A stretch of 64,000 bases of DNA from Ignavibacterium sp037440165 (GCF_037440165.1 NZ_JBBIUQ010000004.1:62001-126000); one strand, 5' to 3'. Counted from the stretch's first letter, positions 55,295 through 64,000 are shown. The notes: a model not told the origin generated them from the sequence alone. Numbers and translations: made by a program.

Positions 55295-55348
55295 ACAAAC
55301 CTGAGTTCGTAATTTATCGGAAAAATTTTGAAAACGTCTCAGGTTTGT
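55295..55348 (+). other. Long inverted repeat ACAAACCTGAG/CTCAGGTTTGT
   Basis: Perfect 11-bp arms (55295-55305 and 55338-55348) around a 32-nt loop, 30 bp after the small membrane protein. No T-run follows. It may be a transcript end structure or a remnant of a small element. Confidence 0.45.
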
Positions 55349-55446
55349 TCATTGAAATGATAAAATTGTAAATCGATTGAAATTACGCTTCTTAATTTGT
55401 CTTCTTAATGATTTAAGAAATTCACTTACCTTACTGATAAATTGTC

Positions 55447-55477
55447 TTTATAATCGTATCATTAATCTTTATATTTG
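55447..55477 (+). promoter_or_regulatory. Bacteroidota-type promoter for pcrA
   Basis: TTTA (55447-55450, one base off TTTG), 19 bp, TATATTTG at 55470-55477. The transcript would begin about 33 bp before the pcrA ATG, leaving room for the AAGGA ribosome site. Confidence 0.45.
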
Positions 55478-55517
55478 CACCTGTTTTTAATAAAAATTAT
55501 ACGGAAGCAAGGATAAT

Positions 55518-57701
55518 ATGAGCTTATTCAAAGATGAATTAAATCCCGCCCAAATTGCAGCAGTTGAATATATTGATGGTCCTCAAATAATTATAGCTGG
55601 TGCTGGTTCGGGTAAAACAAGAGTTCTTACTTATAAAATTACTTATTTGCTAAAAAAGAATTTTAAGCCTGAATCAATTCTCGCACTTACCTTTACCAAC
55701 AAAGCGGCAAATGAAATGAAGGAGAGAATTAAAGAGCTTGTTCCCAAGAAGGCAGATTCTCTCTGGATGGGTACTTTCCATTCAATCTTTGCAAAGATTT
55801 TAAGAATTGAATCAAAGCATATTAACTACAAGAGCAACTTTTCAATCTATGATACGATTGACTCACTTTCTCTGGTTCAAAATATAATGACTGATTTAAA
55901 TATTGATCAGGATAAGTTTCAGGCCGGTGCAATTCGTCATCGTATTAGTTTTGTTAAGAATCATATGATTACACCCGAAGAATATCGCAAAAATTTTGTT
56001 AAATCTTTTTTTGATGAAAAAGTTGCAGATGTATTTGAACAGTATGAAAAAAAATTATTTGCTTTCAACGCAATGGATTTTGATGACCTTCTTCTGAAAC
56101 CAATTTTATTATTTAATGAAAAGCCTGCAATCCTGAAAAAGTATCGCTCTATGTTCGAATTTGTGTTGGTAGATGAATTTCAGGATACCAATAAAGCGCA
56201 GTATGAGTTACTTAAAATTCTTGTTCCTAAAAATGGACTAATTTCAGTAGTTGGTGATGATGCTCAAAGTATATACAGCTGGCGCGGAGCTCAGGTCAGC
56301 AATATGCAGGATTTTCAGAAAGATTTTTCTAAAGTAAAAATCTTTAAACTTGAGCAGAACTACCGCTCAACAAAAATAATTCTTAAATCTTCCGACTCTG
56401 TAATTAAAAATAATCCTAATCAGCTTAAAAAAACTTTATGGACTGATAATGAAGAAGGAGAGCCGATTGTTTTATTAAAATGTGCAGACGAAAAAGATGA
56501 AGCTGCTCAGATTGCAAAATACATCAAACAGGAAACATCAAAGAAAAAACTTTCATTCAAAGATTTCGCTATTCTTTACAGAACAAATGCTCAATCACGA
56601 GCAATGGAAGATGTTTTTCGCCGAGAAAAAATTCCTTACATAATCATTGGTGGCGTTGAATTTTATAAAAGAAAAGAAGTTAAAGATGTTATTGCGTATC
56701 TGAGAATAATTTCAAACCCTAATGATGAAGAAAGTTTATTAAGGATAATGAACTTTCCTCAGCGGGGAATTGGTAATACAACAATCGTTCGAATGCTCGC
56801 TTTTGCCAAGAGACATAATCTCACATTATTCCAGACAATGACACGAGTGTTTGAAGTAATTGATATCAAAGAAAGAATTCAGAAAAATGTAAAACACTTT
56901 AAAATACTTCTCGATAAGTACATTGGACTTAAAGATAAATTATCAATTGGCGAACTAACCAGAGCTTTAATAGATGAACTTGATATTATTAAAATGTTCA
57001 AGGAAGATAACACTCCTGAATCACTGCAGAGAATGGAAAATGTAAATCAACTTATTGCCTGGATTACAGATTATTCGAATGAAAACAAAGAGGTAATGCT
57101 TGAACAGTTTTTAGAAGAAGTTTCACTTATTTCTGACATTGATAACTACTCTGAAGATAAAAATGCTGTTGCAATGTTGACATTCCACAGCGCCAAAGGA
57201 CTTGAATGGCCAGTAGTTTTTGTTACAGGATGTGAAGAGGATATCTTTCCAATTGCACCAAAATTCAGTCAGGATACTTCTGTTGAAGAAGAAAGAAGAT
57301 TATTTTATGTTGCTTTAACAAGAGCGCAGAAAAAAGTTTATATTACACATGCAAGAAGTCGTTATCGTTTCGGTGAAGTTGCCTATCAAAGCCGGTCAAG
57401 ATTTATTGATGAACTTGATTCTTCAACTTACAAAGAAGTTAATGGCGGGTTGGGAAGAAAAGGTAACCGCAAAACCAAAAAAGAACTTTATTATGAATAT
57501 TTCCGGAATGTAGATTATGAAAATTTCAATCAGGAAGGTGCCACTTTAAAACCAGGCAGCAGAGTTATGCATGATAAATTTGGACTTGGACGTGTAGTCG
57601 ATGTAGTTGGAAGCGGTGATATGCAGAAAGCTATTGTGCATTTTGAAGGAAATAATGTTAAACAATTAATGCTTAAATTTGCAAAGCTAAAAGTTCTATA
57701 A
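55518..57701 (+). CDS. pcrA: UvrD/PcrA-type DNA helicase
   Basis: 727 residues, full length. SF1A motifs in order: Q-motif (LNPAQIAAVE), Walker A (AGAGSGKTR), TFTNKAANEMKER, FVLVDEFQDTN, GDDAQSIYSWRGA, QNYRST, MLTFHSAKGLEW, VALTRAQKKVY. The C-terminal 60 residues (GSRVMHDKFGLGRVVDV) form the Tudor-like tail of PcrA/UvrD. A 3'-5' helicase in repair and removal of replication or transcription blocks. Confidence 0.95.
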   Translation: MSLFKDELNPAQIAAVEYIDGPQIIIAGAGSGKTRVLTYKITYLLKKNFKPESILALTFTNKAANEMKERIKELVPKKADSLWMGTFHSIFAKILRIESKHINYKSNFSIYDTIDSLSLVQNIMTDLNIDQDKFQAGAIRHRISFVKNHMITPEEYRKNFVKSFFDEKVADVFEQYEKKLFAFNAMDFDDLLLKPILLFNEKPAILKKYRSMFEFVLVDEFQDTNKAQYELLKILVPKNGLISVVGDDAQSIYSWRGAQVSNMQDFQKDFSKVKIFKLEQNYRSTKIILKSSDSVIKNNPNQLKKTLWTDNEEGEPIVLLKCADEKDEAAQIAKYIKQETSKKKLSFKDFAILYRTNAQSRAMEDVFRREKIPYIIIGGVEFYKRKEVKDVIAYLRIISNPNDEESLLRIMNFPQRGIGNTTIVRMLAFAKRHNLTLFQTMTRVFEVIDIKERIQKNVKHFKILLDKYIGLKDKLSIGELTRALIDELDIIKMFKEDNTPESLQRMENVNQLIAWITDYSNENKEVMLEQFLEEVSLISDIDNYSEDKNAVAMLTFHSAKGLEWPVVFVTGCEEDIFPIAPKFSQDTSVEEERRLFYVALTRAQKKVYITHARSRYRFGEVAYQSRSRFIDELDSSTYKEVNGGLGRKGNRKTKKELYYEYFRNVDYENFNQEGATLKPGSRVMHDKFGLGRVVDVVGSGDMQKAIVHFEGNNVKQLMLKFAKLKVL

Positions 57702-57741
57702 AACTTTAAAGGAATAAATTTACTTTTGTGGAGATGGAATT

Positions 57742-59130
57742 ATGACAACCGCGCCTAAAAAACTTGCAATACTTGTTGGAGGTGGTCCTGCACCAGGAAT
57801 AAATAGTGTTATTGGTGCTGCGACAATTCGTGCAGCAGTTGAAGGTATTGAAGTTCTTGGTATTAAAGATGGCTTCCAGTGGATTATGGAAGGAGATATT
57901 ACGCGTGTAAAAGAACTTACTATTCATAATGTAAGTAGAATTCACTTCAGAGGTGGTTCATACATCGGAATTTCAAGAGCAAATCCAACCAAGGATAAAA
58001 AACATCTTGAGAATACTGTCACTTCTTTACTAAGACTTAATGTTGATAAACTTATCACAATCGGAGGTGATGATACTGCATATAGTGCGTTAAAAGTAAA
58101 TGAAATGGCTGCAGGAAGAATTAAGGTTGTTCATGTTCCCAAGACAATTGATAACGATCTGGATTTACCTCATGGTATTCCAACTTTTGGATTTCAGACT
58201 GCCAGACACATTGGTGTTGATATTGTTAAAAACCTAATGGTTGATGCTCAAACTACTTCAAGATGGTACTTTGTTATTTCGATGGGAAGAAAAGCTGGAC
58301 ATCTTGCATTAGGAATTGGCAAAGCAACTGGTGCAACTCTTACTTTAATACCAGAGGAGTTCACTGGTAAAGAAATTAAACTTAGTCATATTGTAGATAT
58401 TCTCGTTGGTGCAATAATTAAAAGACTGAGCTATGGAAGACCTGATGGAGTAGCTATTATTGCAGAAGGTTTAGTCGAACAATTAAATCCTGCTGATTTA
58501 GAAGATCTTGTTACTGTTGAAAGAGATGCTCACGATAACATTAGAATAGCTGAGATTAATTTTGGTGAAATTCTGAAAGCAAAAGTCCAGGAAAGACTAA
58601 AACAATTTGGACTTAAAACTACTATTGTTGCTAAAAACATCGGTTACGAACTGCGATGTGCTGATCCAATACCATTTGATATGGAATATACAAGAGACTT
58701 AGGTTTTGCAGCTTCACAATTCATTCTCAGTGGTGGCAGCGGAGCGATGGTTTCTATTCAGAACGGAAGATTTGTTCCACTTTACTTCAATGAAATTCTC
58801 GATCCAAAAACTAAAAGAACAAAAGTTAGAATGGTTGATCCATCATCAGAATCATTTTACATTGCAAGAAGATATATGCTCAGACTTAATCAGGCAGATT
58901 TCGATGATCCACATGAATTAGCAAAGCTTGCTGCGACTGCTGGAATCTCAATTGATGAATTCAAAAATCAATTTTATTATTTGATGGAGAATGATTTGCT
59001 TTACAAATTTATTAAAGAAGGAAAAATTGAATTGGCATCTCAGGATAGCAATTGGGCGTATAATCCACCAGTAGCTTCAAGCGATTCAGAAAATGAGCTA
59101 AATGGCCAGGAGATGCTTCCCAATTTGTAA
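57742..59130 (+). CDS. pfp: 6-phosphofructokinase, probably pyrophosphate-dependent
   Basis: 462 residues. VGGGPAPGINSVIGA starts the domain; GGDDT (Asp111) and PKTIDNDLDLP (Lys134) stand at the sites of E. coli PfkA Gly104 and Gly124. The Asp plus Lys pair is the known mark of PPi-dependent enzymes, as the Asp side chain blocks ATP. It would work reversibly between fructose-6-phosphate and fructose-1,6-bisphosphate. Longer than PfkA by about 140 residues, as in the long PFK group. Followed by a terminator. Confidence 0.88.
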   Translation: MTTAPKKLAILVGGGPAPGINSVIGAATIRAAVEGIEVLGIKDGFQWIMEGDITRVKELTIHNVSRIHFRGGSYIGISRANPTKDKKHLENTVTSLLRLNVDKLITIGGDDTAYSALKVNEMAAGRIKVVHVPKTIDNDLDLPHGIPTFGFQTARHIGVDIVKNLMVDAQTTSRWYFVISMGRKAGHLALGIGKATGATLTLIPEEFTGKEIKLSHIVDILVGAIIKRLSYGRPDGVAIIAEGLVEQLNPADLEDLVTVERDAHDNIRIAEINFGEILKAKVQERLKQFGLKTTIVAKNIGYELRCADPIPFDMEYTRDLGFAASQFILSGGSGAMVSIQNGRFVPLYFNEILDPKTKRTKVRMVDPSSESFYIARRYMLRLNQADFDDPHELAKLAATAGISIDEFKNQFYYLMENDLLYKFIKEGKIELASQDSNWAYNPPVASSDSENELNGQEMLPNL

Positions 59131-59150
59131 GAAAATATTAATTTATTGAG

Positions 59151-59178
59151 AAGCCCCGTTTTTTAGGGGCTTTTTTAT
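59151..59178 (+). terminator. Rho-independent terminator after phosphofructokinase
   Basis: AAGCCCC/GGGGCTT, 8-nt loop, then TTTTATTT. It also lies just after the stop of the converging small ORF. Confidence 0.85.
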
Positions 59179-59286
59179 TTACGAATTATTTCCCTTAAGT
59201 ACTTTGTAAAAACAAAATACAATAAGACTTAGAATTACTCCCCAGGCCAAAATTAAAAATATCCATCCTTCAGTTGTCATTGCCAT
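59179..59286 (-). CDS. MetS-like small subunit of an NSS transporter
   Basis: 35 residues, MAMTTEGWIFLILAWGVILS then a hydrophobic run to FYKVLKGNNS. One membrane helix, Trp8 and Trp15, Lys near the inner end: the pattern of the MetS family of short proteins encoded after NSS (MetP-type) transporters and needed with them for amino-acid uptake. The start overlaps the transporter's stop by one base (TAATG) and GGAG lies 8 bp upstream, so translation is coupled. It is very short, which makes family assignment tentative but the context strong. Confidence 0.72.
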   Translation of the reverse strand: MAMTTEGWIFLILAWGVILSLIVFCFYKVLKGNNS

Positions 59287-60842
59287 TAGAAAATCTCCTT
59301 TCTGTTATTCCACGCTTTATTCACCAGCCAGATAATTCCACCGAACAAAACTAACATCAAAATTCTTGCACCCCAGATATAAGGCACATTTTCAGGCTCA
59401 GCATTTTTCAATAAAAGAGTTGGCAATGCATTCTGTACAAACCACCAAATCATAATTCCTGCGAGTATCAGTGGAGTGATGTATTTCATTATGTAATAAA
59501 ATATTCTTGGAATTTTAATATCACCGCCATCATTCATTTCTTTCCAAGCTTTATCAGCTCCAAAAACCCACATAAACAAAATCGTTTCTATCAAAGCGAA
59601 AACAACTAATCCAAAAGTTCCAGCCCAATAATCCATTTCGTCTAAAAATCCATATTTTAGAAAGAAGACAACGAATTGAACTGAAATTATTACTACAGCA
59701 GCTAATGTTAATACAGCTTTTCTTCTGTCCATTCCAAATTCATCTTCAAGAAATGCAACTATTGGTTGACCCATCGCCACTGATGAAGTTATTCCCGCAA
59801 AGAATAAAAGCAGAAACCAAAGAAAACCAAAAATTTCTCCAAGTGGAAGATGAACACTGCCAAAGATTGCTGGCATTGCAACAAAACCAAGATTAAACGA
59901 TCCCCCCTGAGCAATAACTTTAGTCATATCAAGTCCAAAGAAAGCAACAGAAACTGGTATGGCAATAGATGCACCCAAAACAACTTCAGCAAATTCATTT
60001 GTTGATGCTGTTGTTAATGCAGAAAGTGCAATATCATCTTTTGGTTTAAGATAACTTGCATAGGCGTGGATTGTTCCCATCCCTACAGAAAGCGTGAAGA
60101 AAATTTGCCCTGCTGCAGCTAACCAGATTACTGGATTTCCCAATTGGTTAAAATCCGGATTCCAGATGAAAGCAAAACCATTCTCAACTGAGTTATCGGG
60201 TAAAGAAGGATCCGGAGTTCCTAAAGTTATAACCCGAATGACAAGTATTATAGCGAAGAGAAATAACAATGGCATTGCAATCTTTGCAAGTCTCTCAATT
60301 CCTTGTGCAATTCCCCGATAAAGAATGTAGAAATTAATGCTGAAAGTTAAAAGCATAAGTAAGTAAGCCGTCCAGATTGTCGAAAAAGTATTTGACTCGG
60401 TTACGCCCTGATAACTTGAAAGAAAGTTCGGCATTGTCTGAACAGTTTCATTTGAGAAAAATCCCAGAATAGAAAAAATACTGAAGCCAAGAGTCCAGGA
60501 TTCGATATAAGTATAATAGATAAGAATTGTTAGTGAAATGAATAAACCGAATGAACCAAGATATTTTGCTAGTTTATTTTTCCAGAGAACATCAAACATT
60601 CCTGGTGCACTTCCATGCTTATATTTACCGCCATGTCTTCCGATGCCCCATTCAATCCACATTAAGGGAATACCAAGTAAAATAAAAAAGATAAAGTAGG
60701 GAATCATAAAAGCACCGCCGCCATTTTCTGCTGCCTGAACTGGAAATCTTAAAAAATTTCCTAAACCAACTGCATTGCCGGCAACTGCTAAAATTAGTCC
60801 GATTCTAGTTCCCCATTGTTCTCTTTCACCAGAATTTGCCAT
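59286..60842 (-). CDS. Neurotransmitter:sodium symporter (NSS/SNF) family transporter
   Basis: 518 residues from the ATG at 60842, which has GGAGG 5 bp upstream; the longer frame from 60890 adds 16 unrelated residues. GNAVGLGNFLRFPVQAAENG (TM1) holds the sodium and substrate site of LeuT-fold symporters, with about 11-12 helices in total and FFTLSVGMGTIHAYASYL (TM6 region). It imports an amino acid with Na+. It is paired with a 35-residue MetS-like gene, favouring a MetP-like methionine/alanine or other hydrophobic amino-acid carrier. Confidence 0.92.
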   Translation of the reverse strand: MANSGEREQWGTRIGLILAVAGNAVGLGNFLRFPVQAAENGGGAFMIPYFIFFILLGIPLMWIEWGIGRHGGKYKHGSAPGMFDVLWKNKLAKYLGSFGLFISLTILIYYTYIESWTLGFSIFSILGFFSNETVQTMPNFLSSYQGVTESNTFSTIWTAYLLMLLTFSINFYILYRGIAQGIERLAKIAMPLLFLFAIILVIRVITLGTPDPSLPDNSVENGFAFIWNPDFNQLGNPVIWLAAAGQIFFTLSVGMGTIHAYASYLKPKDDIALSALTTASTNEFAEVVLGASIAIPVSVAFFGLDMTKVIAQGGSFNLGFVAMPAIFGSVHLPLGEIFGFLWFLLLFFAGITSSVAMGQPIVAFLEDEFGMDRRKAVLTLAAVVIISVQFVVFFLKYGFLDEMDYWAGTFGLVVFALIETILFMWVFGADKAWKEMNDGGDIKIPRIFYYIMKYITPLILAGIMIWWFVQNALPTLLLKNAEPENVPYIWGARILMLVLFGGIIWLVNKAWNNRKEIF

Positions 60843-61027
60843 TGAACCTCCGGTTTTTGAAGAATAAAAATTTTGCGTGTTGAATATCACTACTTTAAAC
60901 TAATTTTTCAAATCAGATAAAATTTTTTAGTAGAAATTTCTTTAAAGATACAACTCACAAAATTTAATTTCTTATTCATCAATTATTTATTAAATTTACT
61001 GCGAATAAAAAAATAATGGAGAAGCCC

Positions 61028-61669
61028 ATGCCAAAAAATTTTGTTAGCAATAAAGATGAAACTGTAAGGATGTTTAAAAATGATTTTCTTGAAGCATTAT
61101 CCCGAGTACATCCCTCGGTTCCGTTAATTATTTATCTTCCCGTTGTAATTTATGTGCTTTACATCTCAGCAGCTGATTATTCTTTTTCTTTTTTCACTAT
61201 TGCCGGATTATTTGTATTCGGTTTGTTTATCTGGACAATCACTGAATATGTTTTACATAAATTTGTTTTTCACTTTAAACCTAAAAGTCAGCTTGGTGAA
61301 AAACTTCATTTTATTTTTCACGGCGTTCATCACGATTATCCAAGTGATTCAAGAAGACTTGTAATGCCTCCTTCGGTCTCAGTTCCTTTGGCTCTTTTAT
61401 TCTTTTTCCTTTTTCAGTTTCTCATTGGAAATAGTTATATCTATCCGTTCTTTGCAGGATTTTTAGTCGGATATTTGTTCTACGATTTAACTCATTATGC
61501 AATTCATCATTTTAATATGCACAGCGAAATCTGGCTCGAAATTAAAAATCATCATATGCGTCATCATTATCTTGATCCAAACAAAGGATTTGGTGTAAGC
61601 TCTCCAATATGGGATATTATTTTTGGCACTAACTTCAGGTTAAAGAAAGAAGAACAGAAAGCAAATTAA
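61028..61669 (+). CDS. Fatty acid hydroxylase superfamily protein
   Basis: 213 residues from the ATG at 61028 (GGAG 6 bp before it); an ATG at 61016 would overlap that ribosome site. Four membrane helices. Histidine motifs for a di-iron site: LHKFVFHF, HGVHHDYPSDSRRLVMPP, HYAIHHFN and NHHMRHHY. The last parts, LDPNKGFGVSSPIWDIIFGT, match fatty acid 2-hydroxylases (ScS7-like). It probably hydroxylates the acyl chain of a sphingolipid or amino lipid, as known from Bacteroidota. Confidence 0.85.
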   Translation: MPKNFVSNKDETVRMFKNDFLEALSRVHPSVPLIIYLPVVIYVLYISAADYSFSFFTIAGLFVFGLFIWTITEYVLHKFVFHFKPKSQLGEKLHFIFHGVHHDYPSDSRRLVMPPSVSVPLALLFFFLFQFLIGNSYIYPFFAGFLVGYLFYDLTHYAIHHFNMHSEIWLEIKNHHMRHHYLDPNKGFGVSSPIWDIIFGTNFRLKKEEQKAN

Positions 61670-61688
61670 TTTTTAGCAGACTTAAACA

Positions 61689-63326
61689 ATGACCAGCGCC
61701 AGGATTTTTTTATTCATTGTTTTAAGTCTGCTTTTTTATTCCTGTTCACAAATCGATGATAATATTTTCATCAGATTAAATCAGGTTGGCTTCCGTCCTG
61801 AAGAAATTAAAACAGCAATCATTCTTTCCAAAACACCTTTTGAATCGAAAACTTTTCGTATAAAGAAAATTGAAAATAAGACAGAAGTATTTTCTGATTC
61901 AATCACACTTCTTCCGAAGAAATTAAACGAAGAAATCCCTTTTGCTGCTTTAATTAATTTTACTTCATTGAATATTAATGGAGAATATTTTATAGAATAT
62001 GACCATTTAAAGTCATATCCATTCATAATTGATGAAGCTGTCTTTAATTCTGTCCGAGATTCACTCAGTTTATTCTTTAAGGTTCAACGCTGCGGACCAA
62101 CAAATCCACTGCTTCATAAAGTTTGTCATCTTCAGGATGCAACAAAAGTAATCGGCTATTCAGATTCTTCATCAATTGATTTAACTGGCGGATGGCACGA
62201 TGCCGGAGATTATATAAAATTTTTATACACAACTGCGTTTACAACTTATTTGCTTCTTTTCAGTTATGAGTTTGATTCTCAGAAGTTTTCTTTTGATTTA
62301 GACCTTGATTCTGTTCCGGATATCTTGCAGGAAGCGAGAATTGGTCTGGATTTTTTACTTAGATGCAATTTTGCTGATGATGCATTTATTACTCAAGTCC
62401 AGGATGACAGAGACCATTCAGTTGGTTGGCGCTTGCCAGAGAATGACACTTTAACTTTTGACCGTCCAGCATTTGTAAAGATGAATAAATCTCAAATAGG
62501 AATTTCCTCTGCAGCACTTGCAATTGCTTCAAGAATCTGGGGAAATAAATTTTCAGATTATGAATTTTCTAAAAAATGTTTGGATGTTTCAAAAAAAATC
62601 TTTCAGCTGAGAGATATGATTACAGACTTCAATGATGATGAAAAATATTATGCTCAAACTGAATTTGATTCCAAGCTTGCATTAGGCGCATTAGAAATTT
62701 ATAAAACTTCAAATGAAAAAAATTATCTTAATCTTGCTTTGGAATTTGGTAATAAGATAAATGAAAATCATTGGTGGAGTTGGGGAAACTTTAATGCTCT
62801 TGTTTATTATAATCTTTCTGAGTTTGATGATGAATTCATTTACAAGTTAAAAAAGCAATTGGATTATTATAAAACTAAAAGTGAAAATAATTTATTTAGT
62901 TTAGCAAATCATTACAATTGGGGAACGAATCATTCTTTAGCAGGAATAGTATTAAGTACAATTCTTTACAAGCAATTAACAGGTTCAGATGATTTTGATA
63001 ATCTTGCAATTTTAAATCGTGATTTTATTTTAGGAAGAAACCCTTGGGGAAAAAGTTTCATTACAAATGTTGGAACAGATTTTCCTAAAAACGTTCATCA
63101 TCAAATTGCTTTTTTTAGTAATGGTTATATTCCGGGAGCTTTAGTTTCTGGTCCAGCTCCCGATACCTTATTTACAAAATTTAATTTTACTATTCCCGAT
63201 GATGAATTAAAAATATTTAACACATCGGCAATTTATTCGGATGATATTCATAACTTTATTACTAATGAGCCAACGATTACCTCTAATGCTACTGCACTTT
63301 TTATCTTCGGATATTACTCTAACTAG
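61689..63326 (+). CDS. Glycoside hydrolase family 9 lipoprotein
   Basis: 545 residues. Lipobox FYSC near residue 19 predicts a lipid-anchored envelope enzyme. An N-terminal Ig-like CelD_N domain (about 25-120) precedes the GH9 (alpha/alpha)6 barrel. Catalytic parts all present: GGWHDAGDY (Asp171/Asp174), KNVHHQ (His470/His471) and TNEPTITSNATALF (acid Glu527). GH9 enzymes act on beta-1,4-glucans (cellulase) or chito/glucosamine oligomers; this subtype is not resolved. It starts 19 bp after the hydroxylase gene. Confidence 0.85.
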   Translation: MTSARIFLFIVLSLLFYSCSQIDDNIFIRLNQVGFRPEEIKTAIILSKTPFESKTFRIKKIENKTEVFSDSITLLPKKLNEEIPFAALINFTSLNINGEYFIEYDHLKSYPFIIDEAVFNSVRDSLSLFFKVQRCGPTNPLLHKVCHLQDATKVIGYSDSSSIDLTGGWHDAGDYIKFLYTTAFTTYLLLFSYEFDSQKFSFDLDLDSVPDILQEARIGLDFLLRCNFADDAFITQVQDDRDHSVGWRLPENDTLTFDRPAFVKMNKSQIGISSAALAIASRIWGNKFSDYEFSKKCLDVSKKIFQLRDMITDFNDDEKYYAQTEFDSKLALGALEIYKTSNEKNYLNLALEFGNKINENHWWSWGNFNALVYYNLSEFDDEFIYKLKKQLDYYKTKSENNLFSLANHYNWGTNHSLAGIVLSTILYKQLTGSDDFDNLAILNRDFILGRNPWGKSFITNVGTDFPKNVHHQIAFFSNGYIPGALVSGPAPDTLFTKFNFTIPDDELKIFNTSAIYSDDIHNFITNEPTITSNATALFIFGYYSN

Positions 63327-63475
63327 ATATTTTTTTCTTGTAGCAATATAATACAACAAAATTGAGCTTGTCTCTTATTAGTTCAAGATTAAAAAATTAA
63401 AGACTGAATATTTGGTACATTATAAGCAATTGGCGGTATAATATTTGGAGAAATTGTTAAAATTTTTAAACTACT

Positions 63476-64000
63476 ATGAAAAAAGCTGTGCAACTATTTC
63501 CTTCTGGAATTTCAATTATTGACAGTGCCTGGGGAGGTCTTTACAGAGGTGGCACTTATTTACTCGTTGGCGAAAGAAAAACAGGCAAAACTTTATTAAG
63601 TATTCAATTTGCAGTTGAAACCGCAAAACAGAAAGAAATCTGTTTGTTCTTTACTAATACGAGGCCAAAAGATTTAATGATTCAGGCAGCATCGATAGAT
63701 GTTGATCTCGAATATTATATGAATCAAAACCTGATTATCGTTGTTCGAGTTGCACCACCTCCTGAACCAACTCAATTCGGAAACCGAGATGATTATCTAA
63801 GTGAATATCTTAGCGATATAATCACAGTAGTAAGCCAATACAATCCAACCAGATTAATTTTTGATGAAATTACACCATACATCGAGTTCGAAGACTTAGG
63901 AAAGCTAAGAGATACTTTCTCAAATACTTTTGAACAAATAGAAGATTTGGGTGTAATAAGTTTACTTTCAATAAGAGAACCAGCTTCTGCTTCAACACAG
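63476..64000 (+). CDS. KaiC/RecA-like ATPase, 3' end missing
   Basis: 175 residues to the window edge, from the ATG at 63476. FPSGISIIDSAWGGLYRGGTYL is the KaiC-type lead, Walker A is GERKTGKTLL, and LIFDEITPYIEF supplies Walker B. It resembles RAD55/KaiC-family single-domain ATPases (often called circadian clock protein KaiC-like or gas-vesicle GvpD-like) without known function here. 149 bp of AT-rich sequence precede it, with a TATAAT at about 63437 but no clear upstream box. Confidence 0.8.
   Translation, partial: MKKAVQLFPSGISIIDSAWGGLYRGGTYLLVGERKTGKTLLSIQFAVETAKQKEICLFFTNTRPKDLMIQAASIDVDLEYYMNQNLIIVVRVAPPPEPTQFGNRDDYLSEYLSDIITVVSQYNPTRLIFDEITPYIEFEDLGKLRDTFSNTFEQIEDLGVISLLSIREPASASTQ

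Noticed and set aside
57721..57728. TACTTTTG matching TAnnTTTG before the phosphofructokinase gene
   Set aside because: The transcript would start about 7 bp before the ATG and lose the ribosome site; no upstream TTTG is present.
63410..63442. Sigma-70 style promoter (TTGGTA, TATAAT) before the KaiC-like gene
   Set aside because: The spacing is 19 bp, and the other promoters in this window follow a different consensus, so the match is probably chance in AT-rich DNA.

Overview
This is a low-GC (roughly one third G+C) Gram-negative chromosome segment, most likely from the Ignavibacteria/Chlorobi side of the Bacteroidota (FCB) group. The support is threefold. Three large exported proteins end in type IX secretion (T9SS) sorting domains of the NYPNPFNPTTK type. 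A complete Bat (aerotolerance-like) operon is present. Several start regions carry the Bacteroidota promoter signature (TTTG/TTG, about 19-20 bp, TAnnTTTG), most clearly in front of tRNA-Phe and moxR. kdsB, FadL-like and other beta-barrel proteins and many lipoproteins indicate an outer membrane with Kdo-containing lipopolysaccharide. No phage, CRISPR array or intact insertion sequence was seen.

Layout. 1-12969: a surface-polysaccharide cluster, all on + and often translationally overlapping: methyltransferase (cut by the window edge), MVF-family flippase, glucuronyl C5-epimerase-like protein, GT9, Wzy/WaaL-like polymerase or ligase, GT4, asparagine synthetase, GNAT, GT2, DegT aminotransferase, initiating sugar-phosphate transferase, GT-C-like membrane protein. 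13076-18796: a 1906-residue C25 (gingipain/PorU-type) protease with a T9SS tail. 18823-20812: glmS, tRNA-Phe and a shared terminator. 20832-26051 (-): FadL-like porin, two overlapping aromatic/disordered lipoproteins, a YjbH-like barrel, and an ATP-grasp/membrane-protein pair. 26146-31351 (+): TPR lipoprotein, DUF4292 lipoprotein, EnvC-like degenerate LytM protein, outer-membrane protein. 31364-32167: a MITE-like repeat that supplies the 3' end of a HAD phosphatase gene. 32341-34152: T9SS protein. 34298-42426: moxR, DUF58, BatD-like, BatA, BatB, BatC, BatD, BatE. 42452-46660: small Cys-rich exported protein, hybrid histidine kinase with a double operator-like site upstream, a possible 33-codon leader ORF, a 95-aa orphan and a beta-barrel protein. 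46776-51559: housekeeping genes (M48 protease, plsC, gatC, kdsB, a D-cysteine desulfhydrase-like enzyme, HIT, B12-binding mutase domain). 51592-63326: T9SS protein, small membrane protein, pcrA, PPi-type phosphofructokinase, an NSS transporter with a 35-aa MetS-like partner, fatty acid hydroxylase, GH9 lipoprotein. 63476-64000: start of a KaiC/RecA-like ATPase.

Themes. The window is dominated by cell-envelope functions: making and exporting a polysaccharide, secreting large T9SS proteins, and processing peptidoglycan and glucans. No whole new system can be claimed from sequence alone. The best candidates for a second look are the 45.2-45.9 kb unit (paired TGTAG-N8-CTACA dyads, leader ORF or structured RNA, orphan protein), the tandem lipoprotein pair at 22.2-23.8 kb, the ATP-grasp/membrane-protein pair, the glucuronyl epimerase-like gene in the polysaccharide cluster, and the MetS-like small protein. 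No gene-free stretch exceeds about 300 bp except 45164-45531, which holds the dyads and the leader ORF.
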